A stretch of 64,000 nt of DNA, from positions 186,001-250,000 of the forward strand of contig CAVYZF010000008.1 of NCBI GenBank assembly GCA_963772955.1. The letters run 5' to 3'. Below are positions 48,076 through 56,469 of the stretch, one piece after another; positions within the stretch are counted from its first letter, which is position 1; each line of letters opens with the position of its first letter. The notes under the pieces were generated by a model. That model did no database searches and was not told the DNA's origin. It saw only the letters and a list, made by a program, of their open reading frames with translations. The position numbers and the translations under genes are program-made. This DNA comes from Gp6-AA40 sp963772955 (GTDB lineage Bacteria; Acidobacteriota; Vicinamibacteria; Vicinamibacterales; UBA2999).

Positions 48076-50714
48076 TACGGCGTATCGACTCTGTTGATGG
48101 TGATGGTCGGCGACGGCCAGTGCTCGATGTGCGCCGGATTGCGCGGATTGCCGAGCGCCTTCAGTACGGACAGATCGATGCTGTACGCGCCGTTTGGAAC
48201 GGGTCGAGACTTACCACCGGCCCGTCTCATCGTGGTGCCGTCCCACGTGAAAGCAAAGAAGGAAGTCGCCGCGCTGTTCCGGGGCAGGAACTCCTCGATA
48301 TCGGCGAAGCCCATCGACTCACCGGTACTGATATCGATGACCTCCATATTCAGCTTTCGGACCTGGTGATCAAGGTGGAACAAGATAAACGGGACGTCGT
48401 CGCCCTCGAGGGTGAAGGATGCCCCGCCCGGCTGATTGACCAGGTCCGATCCGTCGACCCGTGCAAGCCACGGAAACCCGAACGGCGTCGGTGCCAGCGC
48501 TGAGATGGCCTGGTAGTCGCCGTTGTACCCGGCGTATGGGACACGGAGTACAGCTCCGCCATCGCTCGGGGTGAAGGTAATGTAGCCGCCGAAGAGACGC
48601 GTGGTCGCGTCGCCAGCTGGTGGCGCGATCGTCACGAAGACGTTCGCGTTGTCGTCATCGTCATGACGATCGCCGCCGAGCGTGATGGAGGTCTTGTTGA
48701 ATGTGACCGTTGCAAAGCTATCGCGGAGCGAGGGAGTGAACGTATTGGGACCGGTGGACAGCGCTGGCTGATGTCCCAGCGTGTACGTGACCGAATCGTC
48801 GTCGTGACCGCGGCCGCGTCTGTTGTGTTTGTGTCCCCAGTGTCGACCGTGGAATCCATTGAGCTCGGTCAATGAAATGCGCAGTCCCTTCGTGACCACG
48901 CCAGCCTCGATCTCACCGAGCGCGAGGCTGCTCGGCGACACGATGGCGTCGGCTGTTGCCGCGGCGTCGATCCTCAGCATGCCGGCACCCTGGCGATGGA
49001 CGTTGTCGAGGAAACCAAGGCCGGGGTTGCCCGCCCACACGGCCGGGCGCGCGCTGTTCTGCAGCCGCTGCTGCACTTCTCTTGGTGTGATGCGCGGCTG
49101 TGCTTCGAGCAGCAGTGCGACGGCCCCAGCGACATGGGGCGATGCCATCGACGTGCCGCTCAGGTTTCCGTAGCCGCCCTGTTCGAGAGGCAGCGTCGAT
49201 CTGATCGTCCCGCCGGGCGCGCCGATATCAGGCTTGAAGCTGAGATCGGGCGGGAGGCCGTAGGACGAGAAGCTGGATATGAGGCCGCCGGTTGGCTGAG
49301 CCTCGCTCGTGATGAGCGACGTCCATGTCATTGTGACGTCGCCGCTCGTGAGGCGCCCGTCGATGAGGACGCCGCTTGCTGCGCTGATGCTGACCACTGG
49401 AATCGTGATGGGTGGCGTGCCCTCCACAGTCGGCGAGACGAAACCCGCGGCGTTGTTGTACAACACGACGCCCACCGCGCCGGCTGCTTCTGCGTTGAAC
49501 GCTTTCTGATAGAACGAGCACGTGCCACGCCGAATCAGCGCTACGTTTCCCGTGAGGCTTCCTGCAGGCAACGCGACACAGCCGTCGTTGGTAGACGTCG
49601 GCGTGCCGGTACGAGCCATCGGGAACGATCCAATGAGCGGCGGAGGCGGGGCACCGGTCGCGGCGACGTATCCAATCTGGGCCTCATCAGGGGAGACGGT
49701 GAAGGCAGTCAGATTCGCATGCGAGTTGTCGAACGACGCAACGCCGATGACATCCTTGCCGATTCCTGGCGCGGAGGCGCCATAGAGTCCGAGGGTGCCT
49801 TCATTGCCGATCGATGCGACGACGACGACTCCGCGCCGCACGAGGTTATTGGCGGCCTTGGCCGTCGGGTACTGCGGCCACGTGAGCGCGCTGCCGATGC
49901 TCATGTTGACCACGTCGGCGCCGTTGTCGAGCGCTAGCTCCATGGCGGCGAGCATCACGTCAGCCGTTGTCGGACCGTCACACCCGAATACCCGATACGC
50001 GTGAATTCTTACGCCCGGTGCGACGCCTTTGAGCCCTCCGTTCGCGCCGATGATGCCGCTCACGTGCGTGCCGTGGCCATTACAGTCGTCGGGGTCCTGG
50101 TCGGGCACCGGCGTGGGGCTGAAATCGGGGGACGCGTCGTCGGCGTTGAACGCATCGCCGACGAAGTCGAATCCCTTTTCGACCCGGCAACCACGTCCGA
50201 AACATCCACCCAGGTCAGGATGATCGTAGTCGACTCCTGAGTCGATGACGGCCACCTTGACGCCGCGGCCGGTCAGTCCCAGCTCACTTCCCGCAACGTC
50301 AGCGCCTGTCATCGCGAGCGCCGTCACCAGGTCGGCAAAGGCCCCCGGCTGCCCCTCGACTTGCTGGAGGGCGATCTTCACAACGGGGTACACCGCCTGC
50401 ACTCCTGCGAGCGCGCGCAATTTGTTGATGTTGGAAGTGGATGCTCGAACCGTGAGTCCGTTCCAGAGCCTTCTGAAGTGTCGCCGTTCTGAGTACTGAA
50501 CACCCGCGCTCGCGGCGGCGGAATGAAAGCGTGCTTCCTCGCCTTCGAGCGTCGCGATGGCGGTACCATCGGCTGTTGGCGGGCTCGCCAGTTCGACGAA
50601 CCAGGTCCCAGATGCTTCGCTATCGAGCGTTGGGACAGATTGCCCCGTCTGCGCGGACGACAACACGCTCGCCAGCAGCAGACACGCGCCAACACCACCA
50701 AGTAACTTACGCAT
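48075..50714 (-). CDS. Secreted subtilisin-like serine protease (S8) with PA insert
   Basis: An 879-residue exported protease. Signal peptide 1-20, then an inhibitor-I9-like propeptide (about 35-120), then the S8 domain with the triad Asp158 (AVIDSGVDYDHPDL), His214 (CNGHGTHVSGI) and Ser about 522 (SGTSMASPHVAGAVALL). A protease-associated domain (about 390-490, TGNVALIRRGTCSFYQKAF) is inserted between His and Ser, as in C5a-peptidase and plant subtilases. The C-terminal 270 residues are beta-rich, with odd His/Asp-rich strings (HGRHWGHKHNRRGRGHDDD, DRHDDDDN) that may bind calcium or zinc. ATG 50714 has a GAGGAGGT site. Confidence 0.92.
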   Translation of the reverse strand: MRKLLGGVGACLLLASVLSSAQTGQSVPTLDSEASGTWFVELASPPTADGTAIATLEGEEARFHSAAASAGVQYSERRHFRRLWNGLTVRASTSNINKLRALAGVQAVYPVVKIALQQVEGQPGAFADLVTALAMTGADVAGSELGLTGRGVKVAVIDSGVDYDHPDLGGCFGRGCRVEKGFDFVGDAFNADDASPDFSPTPVPDQDPDDCNGHGTHVSGIIGANGGLKGVAPGVRIHAYRVFGCDGPTTADVMLAAMELALDNGADVVNMSIGSALTWPQYPTAKAANNLVRRGVVVVASIGNEGTLGLYGASAPGIGKDVIGVASFDNSHANLTAFTVSPDEAQIGYVAATGAPPPPLIGSFPMARTGTPTSTNDGCVALPAGSLTGNVALIRRGTCSFYQKAFNAEAAGAVGVVLYNNAAGFVSPTVEGTPPITIPVVSISAASGVLIDGRLTSGDVTMTWTSLITSEAQPTGGLISSFSSYGLPPDLSFKPDIGAPGGTIRSTLPLEQGGYGNLSGTSMASPHVAGAVALLLEAQPRITPREVQQRLQNSARPAVWAGNPGLGFLDNVHRQGAGMLRIDAAATADAIVSPSSLALGEIEAGVVTKGLRISLTELNGFHGRHWGHKHNRRGRGHDDDSVTYTLGHQPALSTGPNTFTPSLRDSFATVTFNKTSITLGGDRHDDDDNANVFVTIAPPAGDATTRLFGGYITFTPSDGGAVLRVPYAGYNGDYQAISALAPTPFGFPWLARVDGSDLVNQPGGASFTLEGDDVPFILFHLDHQVRKLNMEVIDISTGESMGFADIEEFLPRNSAATSFFAFTWDGTTMRRAGGKSRPVPNGAYSIDLSVLKALGNPRNPAHIEHWPSPTITINRVDTP

Positions 50715-51081
50715 TGCGACCTCCTCGTCCGAAGCACGAGCCCTGACAAATTGAGGGGCGCGAACGCCACGCACGACCGGCACTCTGGCCATGGAGCCCT
50801 GTCGTGCGAGGCGTGCGACCGTTCGGTAGGATTCCCAGCGTGCGCGAGGACGAGGTCGTCGCCATTGTCGAGAGCAGCCGGAGTTCGGGCGATCATCTCG
50901 ATGATGCGAAGGCAACGTTTCACGGGTCTAGCGCCCCTTGCGCGTGATGACCGGTCATGCCGAGGGGAGGACGCTAACCTCCGGCTGTACTCGAGTCAAG
51001 GCCTGAGAGGGGTGTCGTGACGCTGCTGAGCGAGCTTGCACGCGATCAGTGTGCAACCGAGCGAACGGTCGAGCCGGATCG
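50715..51081. other. Non-coding gap upstream of the protease gene
   Basis: About 367 bases between the protease start and the DUF1501 stop, both on the minus strand. I see no convincing ORF, RNA gene or repeat. One short hairpin (GGAGG, seven bases, CCTCC on the minus strand, near 50973-50989) may end the DUF1501 message. The protease promoter must lie here, but I cannot identify it. Confidence 0.5.
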
Positions 51082-52245
51082 CTACAGCATCAGTCCCGAT
51101 GTTGCTCGCACAGCAGAGGAGTTGGGGAACACACGGTCGAGTTGCGCGGCTGTCAGATCGAATGTGCCGGACAGCGCGGCTTTGAGTACCGCGCGTGTGT
51201 CGAGCGTCGGCTTCAAATCGCGTCCTTCGTACAACGCGTTCTGTCCAACGCCCGGCCAATCCGAGATGACCTTCGCGCGCGTGATTCGCGGACCGAGAAC
51301 GAATCCCGCTCCAGCAGTTCCGTGATCGGTGCCCCGGGTGCCGTTGGGGCGTGCCGTGCGACCGAACTCGGTCATTACGACAACGGTCGTCGTCTGCCAT
51401 GCAGGACCCATCGCTGTTCGGAACGCGACGAGGCCTTCGGCGAGTTGTCCCAGCAGACGATCGAGCGCGCCACCCGCCATTCCCTGATTGGCGTGCGTGT
51501 CCCAGCCGCTGAATTCCATCGCGGCGATGTTGGGACCCTGATCCTGCCGGAGGATTCGGGCCGCGGCCTGCATCAGCGGCGTGATGCCGCCACGTCGCGC
51601 GTTGCCTCGAGCCATCGGCTCTTCGCCAACCAGCTCCTGCTGCTGGAGTGCCGCCTCGAATCGATTGTGGAGCGCGGCGTCGGCGCGATAGAGCACCGCC
51701 AGCCGTTCCAGGAACGCATCGTCCACCGCACCGAGTTGCGTCGGCGACCAGCTCTCCACCTGAAAGGGACCAGAGAGCGAGAGCGGCATCCCCGCGGCGA
51801 TCGCGATTCCAGTGCGACGGCCGGACATGACTTGAAGCAATCGATTGAGCCAGCCGTCCGACGCGCCGGCAGGATGATCGAGGCCGGTTTCGAGAATTGC
51901 CTGGCCGTCGAAGTGGCTGCGCGTTCGATGAGGGATCGCCATCGCGTGAATCACGGCGAGCTCGTTGCTATCCCACATCACGCGCAGCGGTGAGAGTCCC
52001 GGCGCCAGACCAAACGTGTCGTCGAGCGGGGTCAGTTCCGATTCCTTGAACGCGAAGGCGCCGCGCAGGCCCGTGTACTCGGGATCGCCGGAGGGAACGA
52101 CGGCAGCGAGCCCGTCGAACCCGCCGCGCAGCAGCACGAACACGAGCCGGCCGCTCTGCGCGACTTGCGCGAAGCTGATGCGCGGAGCCGCAAACGTCGC
52201 GAACCCGCCGTAGCACATGTTGCGAACGAACTCTCGGCGGTCCAT
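51082..52245 (-). CDS. DUF1501 family protein, Tat-type export
   Basis: A 387-residue protein of the DUF1501 family (alkaline-phosphatase/sulfatase superfamily). DRREFVRNMCYGGFATFAAP at the N-terminus is a Tat-like signal. Conserved blocks are LVFVLLRGGFDGLAAVVPSG, MAIPHRTRSHFDGQAILETG, FSGWDTHANQG, VVVMTEFGRTARPNGTRGTD and HGTAGAGFVLG. The function is unknown; a metal hydrolase role is inferred from the superfamily. I prefer ATG 52245, with GGAG six bases upstream; ATG 52251 would overlap the DUF1800 stop by four bases. It is co-transcribed with the DUF1800 gene, the usual pairing. Confidence 0.92.
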   Translation of the reverse strand: MDRREFVRNMCYGGFATFAAPRISFAQVAQSGRLVFVLLRGGFDGLAAVVPSGDPEYTGLRGAFAFKESELTPLDDTFGLAPGLSPLRVMWDSNELAVIHAMAIPHRTRSHFDGQAILETGLDHPAGASDGWLNRLLQVMSGRRTGIAIAAGMPLSLSGPFQVESWSPTQLGAVDDAFLERLAVLYRADAALHNRFEAALQQQELVGEEPMARGNARRGGITPLMQAAARILRQDQGPNIAAMEFSGWDTHANQGMAGGALDRLLGQLAEGLVAFRTAMGPAWQTTTVVVMTEFGRTARPNGTRGTDHGTAGAGFVLGPRITRAKVISDWPGVGQNALYEGRDLKPTLDTRAVLKAALSGTFDLTAAQLDRVFPNSSAVRATSGLML

Positions 52246-52247
52246 CG

Positions 52248-53669
52248 TCATCTCCATTGAAACGCCGGCCCCGCGATGGCGAGCGCCACTCGCTCTGGTG
52301 CCGGAATCGACGCGTCCGCGATCAACGCGTGCAGAGGATTTCCCGTGGGCACATCGACGACATCGAGCAGCGCTCGCGGGTCGACTGCGGCTACGGCTGG
52401 CTGCCGCGAGATTGTGCGCGCCAGCTCTCCGCGATTGAGCAGCGAGTCCGGGTCCGCCCACTCCTGCATCGCGTCGCCGAAGCCTTTCGGCGATGGCGGC
52501 GACCACAGCGGCTGCCTGAGTTGCCGCAGCACGACGGGCGCATTCGGGTTGACCTCGTTCGCGCCGAAGGCGCGCATGACCGCGATGAACCAATCCTGCG
52601 GCGTGCGGAACTTGCGCGCGTCCTCGCGCCACGCAGCGGGCTCTTCGATCAACGTTCGTGCGACGATCTTCAAGTCGCCATCGCTCGAACGAAATGCGCG
52701 CGCGAGGCGATCGACTGCGGCCGCCGGCGGATCGTCGCTGATGAAATGCGTCGCGAGCTTCGTTGCGACGAACTGCGCGGTGGATGGATGACGGCACAGC
52801 GCGCGGATGGCGTGCTCGCCTTCGGCAAGGCCGTCTTCCTTGTATCGCTCCGTGAGAACCGTCTTGGTTCCTGGCTCGTGCAGTGTCTCCCGGAAGGTAA
52901 AGCCGATCGCGCTTCCGGGCTCAGGCCGGGCCCGACCAATCGCACCATTCCCGCGACGCGGCTGATTGCCCTGCGGTGCGCGGGCGCCCGCTCCCCCGAT
53001 CCCGTCGATCGTCCAGCCTGTCAGCACACGCGCGAGCTCCTGAACATCCGTTTGCGTGTAGCCGCCGTTGACGCCCAGTGTGTGCAACTCGAGCAGCTCT
53101 CGCGCGTAGTTCTCGTTCAGCCCGCGCTTCGCGCCGTTGTTTCGTTGCCCGATCCGCGCGCCGGGCGACGACGGTCCGATTGATTGGAAGTTGTCGAGGT
53201 ACGCGAGCATCGCCGGGTGCTTCGCCGATGCGAGGACCATGTCTTCGAATCGCCCAAGCACGTGCGGCCGGATTACGTCACGCTCGTAGGACCCGGCAAG
53301 CGGCGCGACCAGGATCTTCGAACCTGACGAGACGCACAGATGATTCGACCAGAAGGCGACGAGCCGCTCGACAAAAGGGCGATCGCTCGAGATGCGCGCC
53401 TCGAGCGCCGTGCGCGCTTCGCCTGTCGAGAGCTCGATGAGATGACGACGAGCCTCGCGGCGCTGCTGTTCATCTCTCTGGCCTGGCATGCGGAGGCCAC
53501 GGACGGCGTCGCCGATTGCCCCCGGTGAAGGGATGTCTCTCGCGTGCAATGAAGGCACGCCGCCATCGAGCTGCGCCTTCAGCCAGGCTCTCGGATCGGA
53601 GATCCGCTGACGCTCGCCTTGGCGGGCGCCAAGTCCGAATCGATTGAGTGCGCGAAGTGCGACGTCCAT
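52248..53669 (-). CDS. DUF1800 family protein
   Basis: A 473-residue protein with the DUF1800 pattern: ALRALNRFGLGARQGE at the start, RLVAFWSNHLCVSSG, LNENYARELLELHTLGVNGG, YTQTDVQELARVLTGWTI, YKEDGLAEGEHAIRALCRHP, FVATKLATHFISDDPP and SPKGFGDAMQEWADPDSLLN. No signal peptide is evident. DUF1800 is uncharacterised but is nearly always followed by DUF1501, here two bases downstream. A Gly/Arg/Pro-rich insertion (about 228-250) is specific to this copy. Confidence 0.92.
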   Translation of the reverse strand: MDVALRALNRFGLGARQGERQRISDPRAWLKAQLDGGVPSLHARDIPSPGAIGDAVRGLRMPGQRDEQQRREARRHLIELSTGEARTALEARISSDRPFVERLVAFWSNHLCVSSGSKILVAPLAGSYERDVIRPHVLGRFEDMVLASAKHPAMLAYLDNFQSIGPSSPGARIGQRNNGAKRGLNENYARELLELHTLGVNGGYTQTDVQELARVLTGWTIDGIGGAGARAPQGNQPRRGNGAIGRARPEPGSAIGFTFRETLHEPGTKTVLTERYKEDGLAEGEHAIRALCRHPSTAQFVATKLATHFISDDPPAAAVDRLARAFRSSDGDLKIVARTLIEEPAAWREDARKFRTPQDWFIAVMRAFGANEVNPNAPVVLRQLRQPLWSPPSPKGFGDAMQEWADPDSLLNRGELARTISRQPAVAAVDPRALLDVVDVPTGNPLHALIADASIPAPERVALAIAGPAFQWR

Positions 53670-53841
53670 ACAGCTGCAGCCTCTCGCTCAGGCAATCCTA
53701 ACTCGCGTAACTTCGGGGGCGGCTGGAATCTGGAGTCTAAGACGTATGCGAGCCCCGGGAGCGTTGCTCGCGTTCCGCTTCAGCGGAGGTTTGGATGAAC
53801 TCGTGACGTGATTTCGAGAAGACGATGGCGAGAAAGTGAAA

Positions 53842-53872
53842 GGGGGGAGCCAGGAAGAAGGCCCTACCCCCC
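53842..53872 (-). terminator. Probable intrinsic terminator of the small membrane-protein gene
   Basis: On the minus strand, GGGGGG pairs with CCCCCC, with inner GCC/GGC pairs around TTCTTCCT, followed by TTTCACTTTC. It starts about 17 bases after the stop of the gene at 53889-54062. Confidence 0.55.
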
Positions 53873-53888
53873 TCCTATGTGTGTCGCT

Positions 53889-54062
53889 CTACTCTTCGAC
53901 GCGCTGCAGGGCGGCTTCCGCCTCTTCGTCGCGCTGTCGGATATGCCGGGCGAGCGCCAACGTCGAGACCGCAAACAGCGCAACCCACGCCGCCGTCGGA
54001 TGTACGAAATACGTCACCAGCAATGCCGCAAGGACCGCCACACTCAAGGACATACGCACCAT
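53889..54062 (-). CDS. Small two-helix membrane protein (57 aa)
   Basis: Encodes MVRMSLSVAVLAALLVTYFV, then HPTAAWVALFAVSTLALARH and a charged tail IRQRDEEAEAALQRVEE. Two membrane helices separated by a short turn leave an acidic cytosolic tail. GGAGG lies 4 bases before the ATG at 54062, and a terminator follows the stop, so this is a complete monocistronic gene. A longer reading frame upstream (to 54263) lacks such support. I recognise no family. Confidence 0.6.
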   Translation of the reverse strand: MVRMSLSVAVLAALLVTYFVHPTAAWVALFAVSTLALARHIRQRDEEAEAALQRVEE

Positions 54063-54314
54063 GCTTCCTCCGCTCGGTGTGAGACAGAGAGCAATTCGTG
54101 CACCAGAGTACGGCCGCAACCGCTGCCTGCCTGCTAAGTCGTGGCAGCAGGACACGTTACATGGCGAAGCCTCGTTTGACCGTCGGGGTCGCGTCGCGGG
54201 GGAACACGCGCCGTTTCGGAACACTGGAAAAGGCGAGTGAATAGGAGAAGATGTTGACTGCATTAGTCTTAGAGTCAGCCGTCCTCACTGGAGCGTCGAA
54301 TCTAAGAATTGAAC

Positions 54315-55226
54315 ATGTCGAGACATCACGTTGTGCGCCGCGCCGCTGTCGTCCTGTGCACTTTGGTGATGGGGTGCGCGGCCTGCTCCGCTCCTGTGGA
54401 GTCGCCCGGCCCGCCGCGACGCGAACGAGACGCCATGCGGCAGCTCGGTCTTCAGCACAAAACTGCGTGGGACCTTTATCAGGCGTTGCGAATGAATGCC
54501 GGCGGGGGAACGCGACCTACGCGGAATGAGGTCCCTGACTGGTCCGGTCTCTGGGTGTGGAATTCGAGTCGCGGATTCCTCTTCGATCCCGACACGCCTG
54601 AAGGTGTGGTGACGACCGCGAAACTGACGCCTGAGTATCAGCGCAAGCTCGAAGACGAGATCGCGCGCATCAACAAGGGCATCGAGTACGACCCCATCAG
54701 CTCGTGCGCGCCTCCTGGCTTTCCCCGCTGGCTGGCGATTCCGTTTCTGCGCGAGTTCATCGTGACGCCCGACCAGGCGTGGCTCACGAGTGAGACGGTG
54801 AACAACGTCCGTCGCATCTACATCGACGGCCGCGACCACATTCCCGAAGTGGATCGCTATCCGCTCTATTACGGCGACTCGATCGGCTTCTGGAACAACC
54901 AGACGTTGACGATCCACACCAACCAGCTCCGAGCCGGCGTCTATCAGCGGGGAAACCCCGAGTACACCGACAAGGTTGAGGCCGTGGAGATTTGGGAGAA
55001 GGTCGATGACCGGACGATCGAGGTCGATGTCTGGATCTACGACCCGCCGGCGCTCGTCGAGCCGTGGTACGTGAAGCAGCGCTACTCGAAGGTCGGCGAT
55101 CAGAACAAGCAGTTGCGCATTCGCTACTGGGATTGTCTCGAGAACCCGAACAACACTGTGTTCAAGACACCGGAAGGGAGTACGCAGTTCAAGGACTTCA
55201 CGTTCACCGACAAGGACAATCGATAG
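54315..55226 (+). CDS. Lipoprotein related to the secreted family of 7920-8924
   Basis: A 303-residue protein with a lipobox ending at Cys21 (TLVMGCAACS), so it is envelope-anchored. Shared patterns with the family of the protein at 7920: VPDWSGLWVWNSSRGF, ISSCAPPGFPRWLAIP, NNVRRIYIDGRDHI, GDSIGFWNNQTLTIHTNQL and VWIYDPPALVEPWYVKQRY. Acidobacteria carry many copies; the function is unknown. I start at ATG 54315; a TTG two codons earlier is less likely. It is convergent with vapC. Confidence 0.78.
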   Translation: MSRHHVVRRAAVVLCTLVMGCAACSAPVESPGPPRRERDAMRQLGLQHKTAWDLYQALRMNAGGGTRPTRNEVPDWSGLWVWNSSRGFLFDPDTPEGVVTTAKLTPEYQRKLEDEIARINKGIEYDPISSCAPPGFPRWLAIPFLREFIVTPDQAWLTSETVNNVRRIYIDGRDHIPEVDRYPLYYGDSIGFWNNQTLTIHTNQLRAGVYQRGNPEYTDKVEAVEIWEKVDDRTIEVDVWIYDPPALVEPWYVKQRYSKVGDQNKQLRIRYWDCLENPNNTVFKTPEGSTQFKDFTFTDKDNR

Positions 55227-55248
55227 GCCCTTCTGCGCCCGGTGTCGT

Positions 55249-55635
55249 TCAGGGTTCGTACACTTCGACCAAACCTAGTCGGTTCATGCGCCTGAAGTCG
55301 GCGTCGAGCGACCAGACGAGCGATCCGGTTTCTGACGCCAGCGCGCCGATCAGGAAGTCACCGAGCCCGAATCGTTCGCCAGCGTCGCCGGCCTTCTCGA
55401 CCCATCCGTCTACGAGGGTCCAGGTCGCGTCAGTCGGGTAGAGGAGCGGCAGCGCCGACAGCGCACGGCGAAGCCGCGCCCGGTCCGTCCGCGAAGCTCC
55501 CGACAGGATCTCGACACGCACGGGGATCGGCAGTCCCACCTCGTCGGTGTCGAGCAGCGCGCTGAGGACGTGTGCCTCGCGACTTCGTTCCGAACGCAGC
55601 GCCGCGATCCAGATGGACGTGTCGACGATGATCAC
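55249..55635 (-). CDS. vapC: VapC-type PIN-domain ribonuclease toxin
   Basis: A 128-residue PIN domain. The acidic metal site is complete: Asp5 (IIVDTSIWI), Glu42 (VRVEILSG), Asp93 (FGLGDFLIGA) and Asp111 (WSLDADFRRM). VapC toxins cleave initiator tRNA or rRNA when the antitoxin is degraded. The ATG overlaps the antitoxin stop by four bases, the usual coupled arrangement. It lies beside remnants of a restriction system. Confidence 0.9.
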   Translation of the reverse strand: MIIVDTSIWIAALRSERSREAHVLSALLDTDEVGLPIPVRVEILSGASRTDRARLRRALSALPLLYPTDATWTLVDGWVEKAGDAGERFGLGDFLIGALASETGSLVWSLDADFRRMNRLGLVEVYEP

Positions 55636-55850
55636 GAGCGTCGCCGCGCGGATGCCGGCGGTCGCCGGCGGCTCCGGTCCACGTCGACATCGAGCCGCAC
55701 GCGGCCCATCAGCGCCTTGAGCTCATCCAGCCGTCGTCGGCGGACAAGCTCTCGCAACGCCAGGATCACGGTGTCGGTCTTCGAGGTGAAGCCGAGCGCG
55801 CTCTGCGCCTCGTTCAGCAGATCGGCGGGAAGATCGAGCGTCGTGCGCAT
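55632..55850 (-). CDS. vapB: VapB-type antitoxin (ribbon-helix-helix)
   Basis: About 72 residues. MRTTLDLPADLLNEAQSALG is a MetJ/Arc ribbon-helix-helix DNA-binding start; the basic C-terminal part (VRRRRLDELKALMG, RSRRRPPASARRRS) would wrap VapC. I prefer ATG 55850; ATGs at 55859 and 55862 are also possible. A perfect 9-base inverted repeat covers the start region and is the likely self-operator. Confidence 0.85.
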   Translation of the reverse strand: MRTTLDLPADLLNEAQSALGFTSKTDTVILALRELVRRRRLDELKALMGRVRLDVDVDRSRRRPPASARRRS

Positions 55851-55874
55851 ACGAAGCATCATCAATCGTATGCG
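55846..55874. promoter_or_regulatory. Operator of the vapBC operon
   Basis: CGCATACGA (55846-55854) and TCGTATGCG (55866-55874) form a perfect inverted repeat spaced by 11 bases, overlapping the vapB start. This is where a VapB ribbon-helix-helix dimer pair would bind for autoregulation. The AT content is locally high. Confidence 0.6.
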
Positions 55875-55923
55875 TATATGTGTCAAGAATCAGGCAGATC
55901 AGGTGCCGGCGTGGCCACGCCCA

Positions 55924-56118
55924 TTGTTCGTCCTTCCCCTTCCATACGAGCTGCGGGTCGAGCGACGGGTCGCGCGGGTAGAGCATCTTGGCCGGGGCGG
56001 CCTCGTCTGCCGCCACGAAGTCGCGCAGCTCCTCGGTGGGGATGTTCTTGCGCGTGTCCTTGTGCGTGATGGAGTCGACCGGTGTCGGCCCCGCCGGACT
56101 CTTCGTCCGCTTGCCCAT
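55924..56118 (-). pseudogene. Remnant of a type III-like DNA methyltransferase (mod), N-terminus only
   Basis: The first 65 residues match the start of site-specific adenine methyltransferases that pair with a large helicase-nuclease: MGKRTKSPAGPTPVDSITHK, then DTRKNIPTEELRDFVAADE and MLYPRDPSLDPQLVWKGKDE. Homology stops abruptly after DEQ, and the catalytic domain (SAM and DPPY motifs) is absent; vapB follows. It has no ribosome site. It is a deletion remnant rather than a working gene. Confidence 0.7.
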
Positions 56119-56366
56119 CAGTCGGCACCCGACGTCGCGTCGGTGCTGGATCCGGTAGTCGTTCGCCGGGTCGGTCGGTAACAGCACGCGCAGGCGATCG
56201 CGGATCGTAATGCCCGGTGTCACGATTAGAAACGCGTCGCGGAATCCTCTCTCTCGTCGTCCATCGACCGCCTGATCCGTGATGCCATCATCGGAGAACT
56301 GGAATGACGCGACGGCTCACGAAACGGCGAGTTCAGGATCGGGTTGTCGATGACGACGAGAGGCAC
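56119..56366 (-). pseudogene. Remnant of a type III-like restriction endonuclease (res), internal deletions and frameshift
   Basis: GTG 56366 starts VPLVVIDNPILNSPFREPSR, the N-terminus of a large restriction-helicase family. A one-base loss near 56305 shifts the frame to FQFSDDGITDQAVDGRR; this joins directly to FRDAFLIVTPGITIRDRLRV and LLPTDPANDYR, a block that in intact proteins lies about 150 residues further on, after the Walker A motif (missing here). The rest of the gene is gone and sequence runs on into the mod remnant. Recognition rests on remembered family sequence, not on a search. Confidence 0.65.
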
Positions 56367-56469
56367 GGCGACGGCAAGTACACGTGTCGTTACTGTGATA
56401 CTGCTGGACGTAAGCCGATTTGCACCGGTCACGCATTCCCGACTAACGTGATCGGTTGGAGATCACGAC

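Noticed and set aside
50715..51081. Possible riboswitch upstream of the subtilase
   Set aside because: I looked for c-di-GMP-type and other known patterns and found only one short hairpin; no conserved core.
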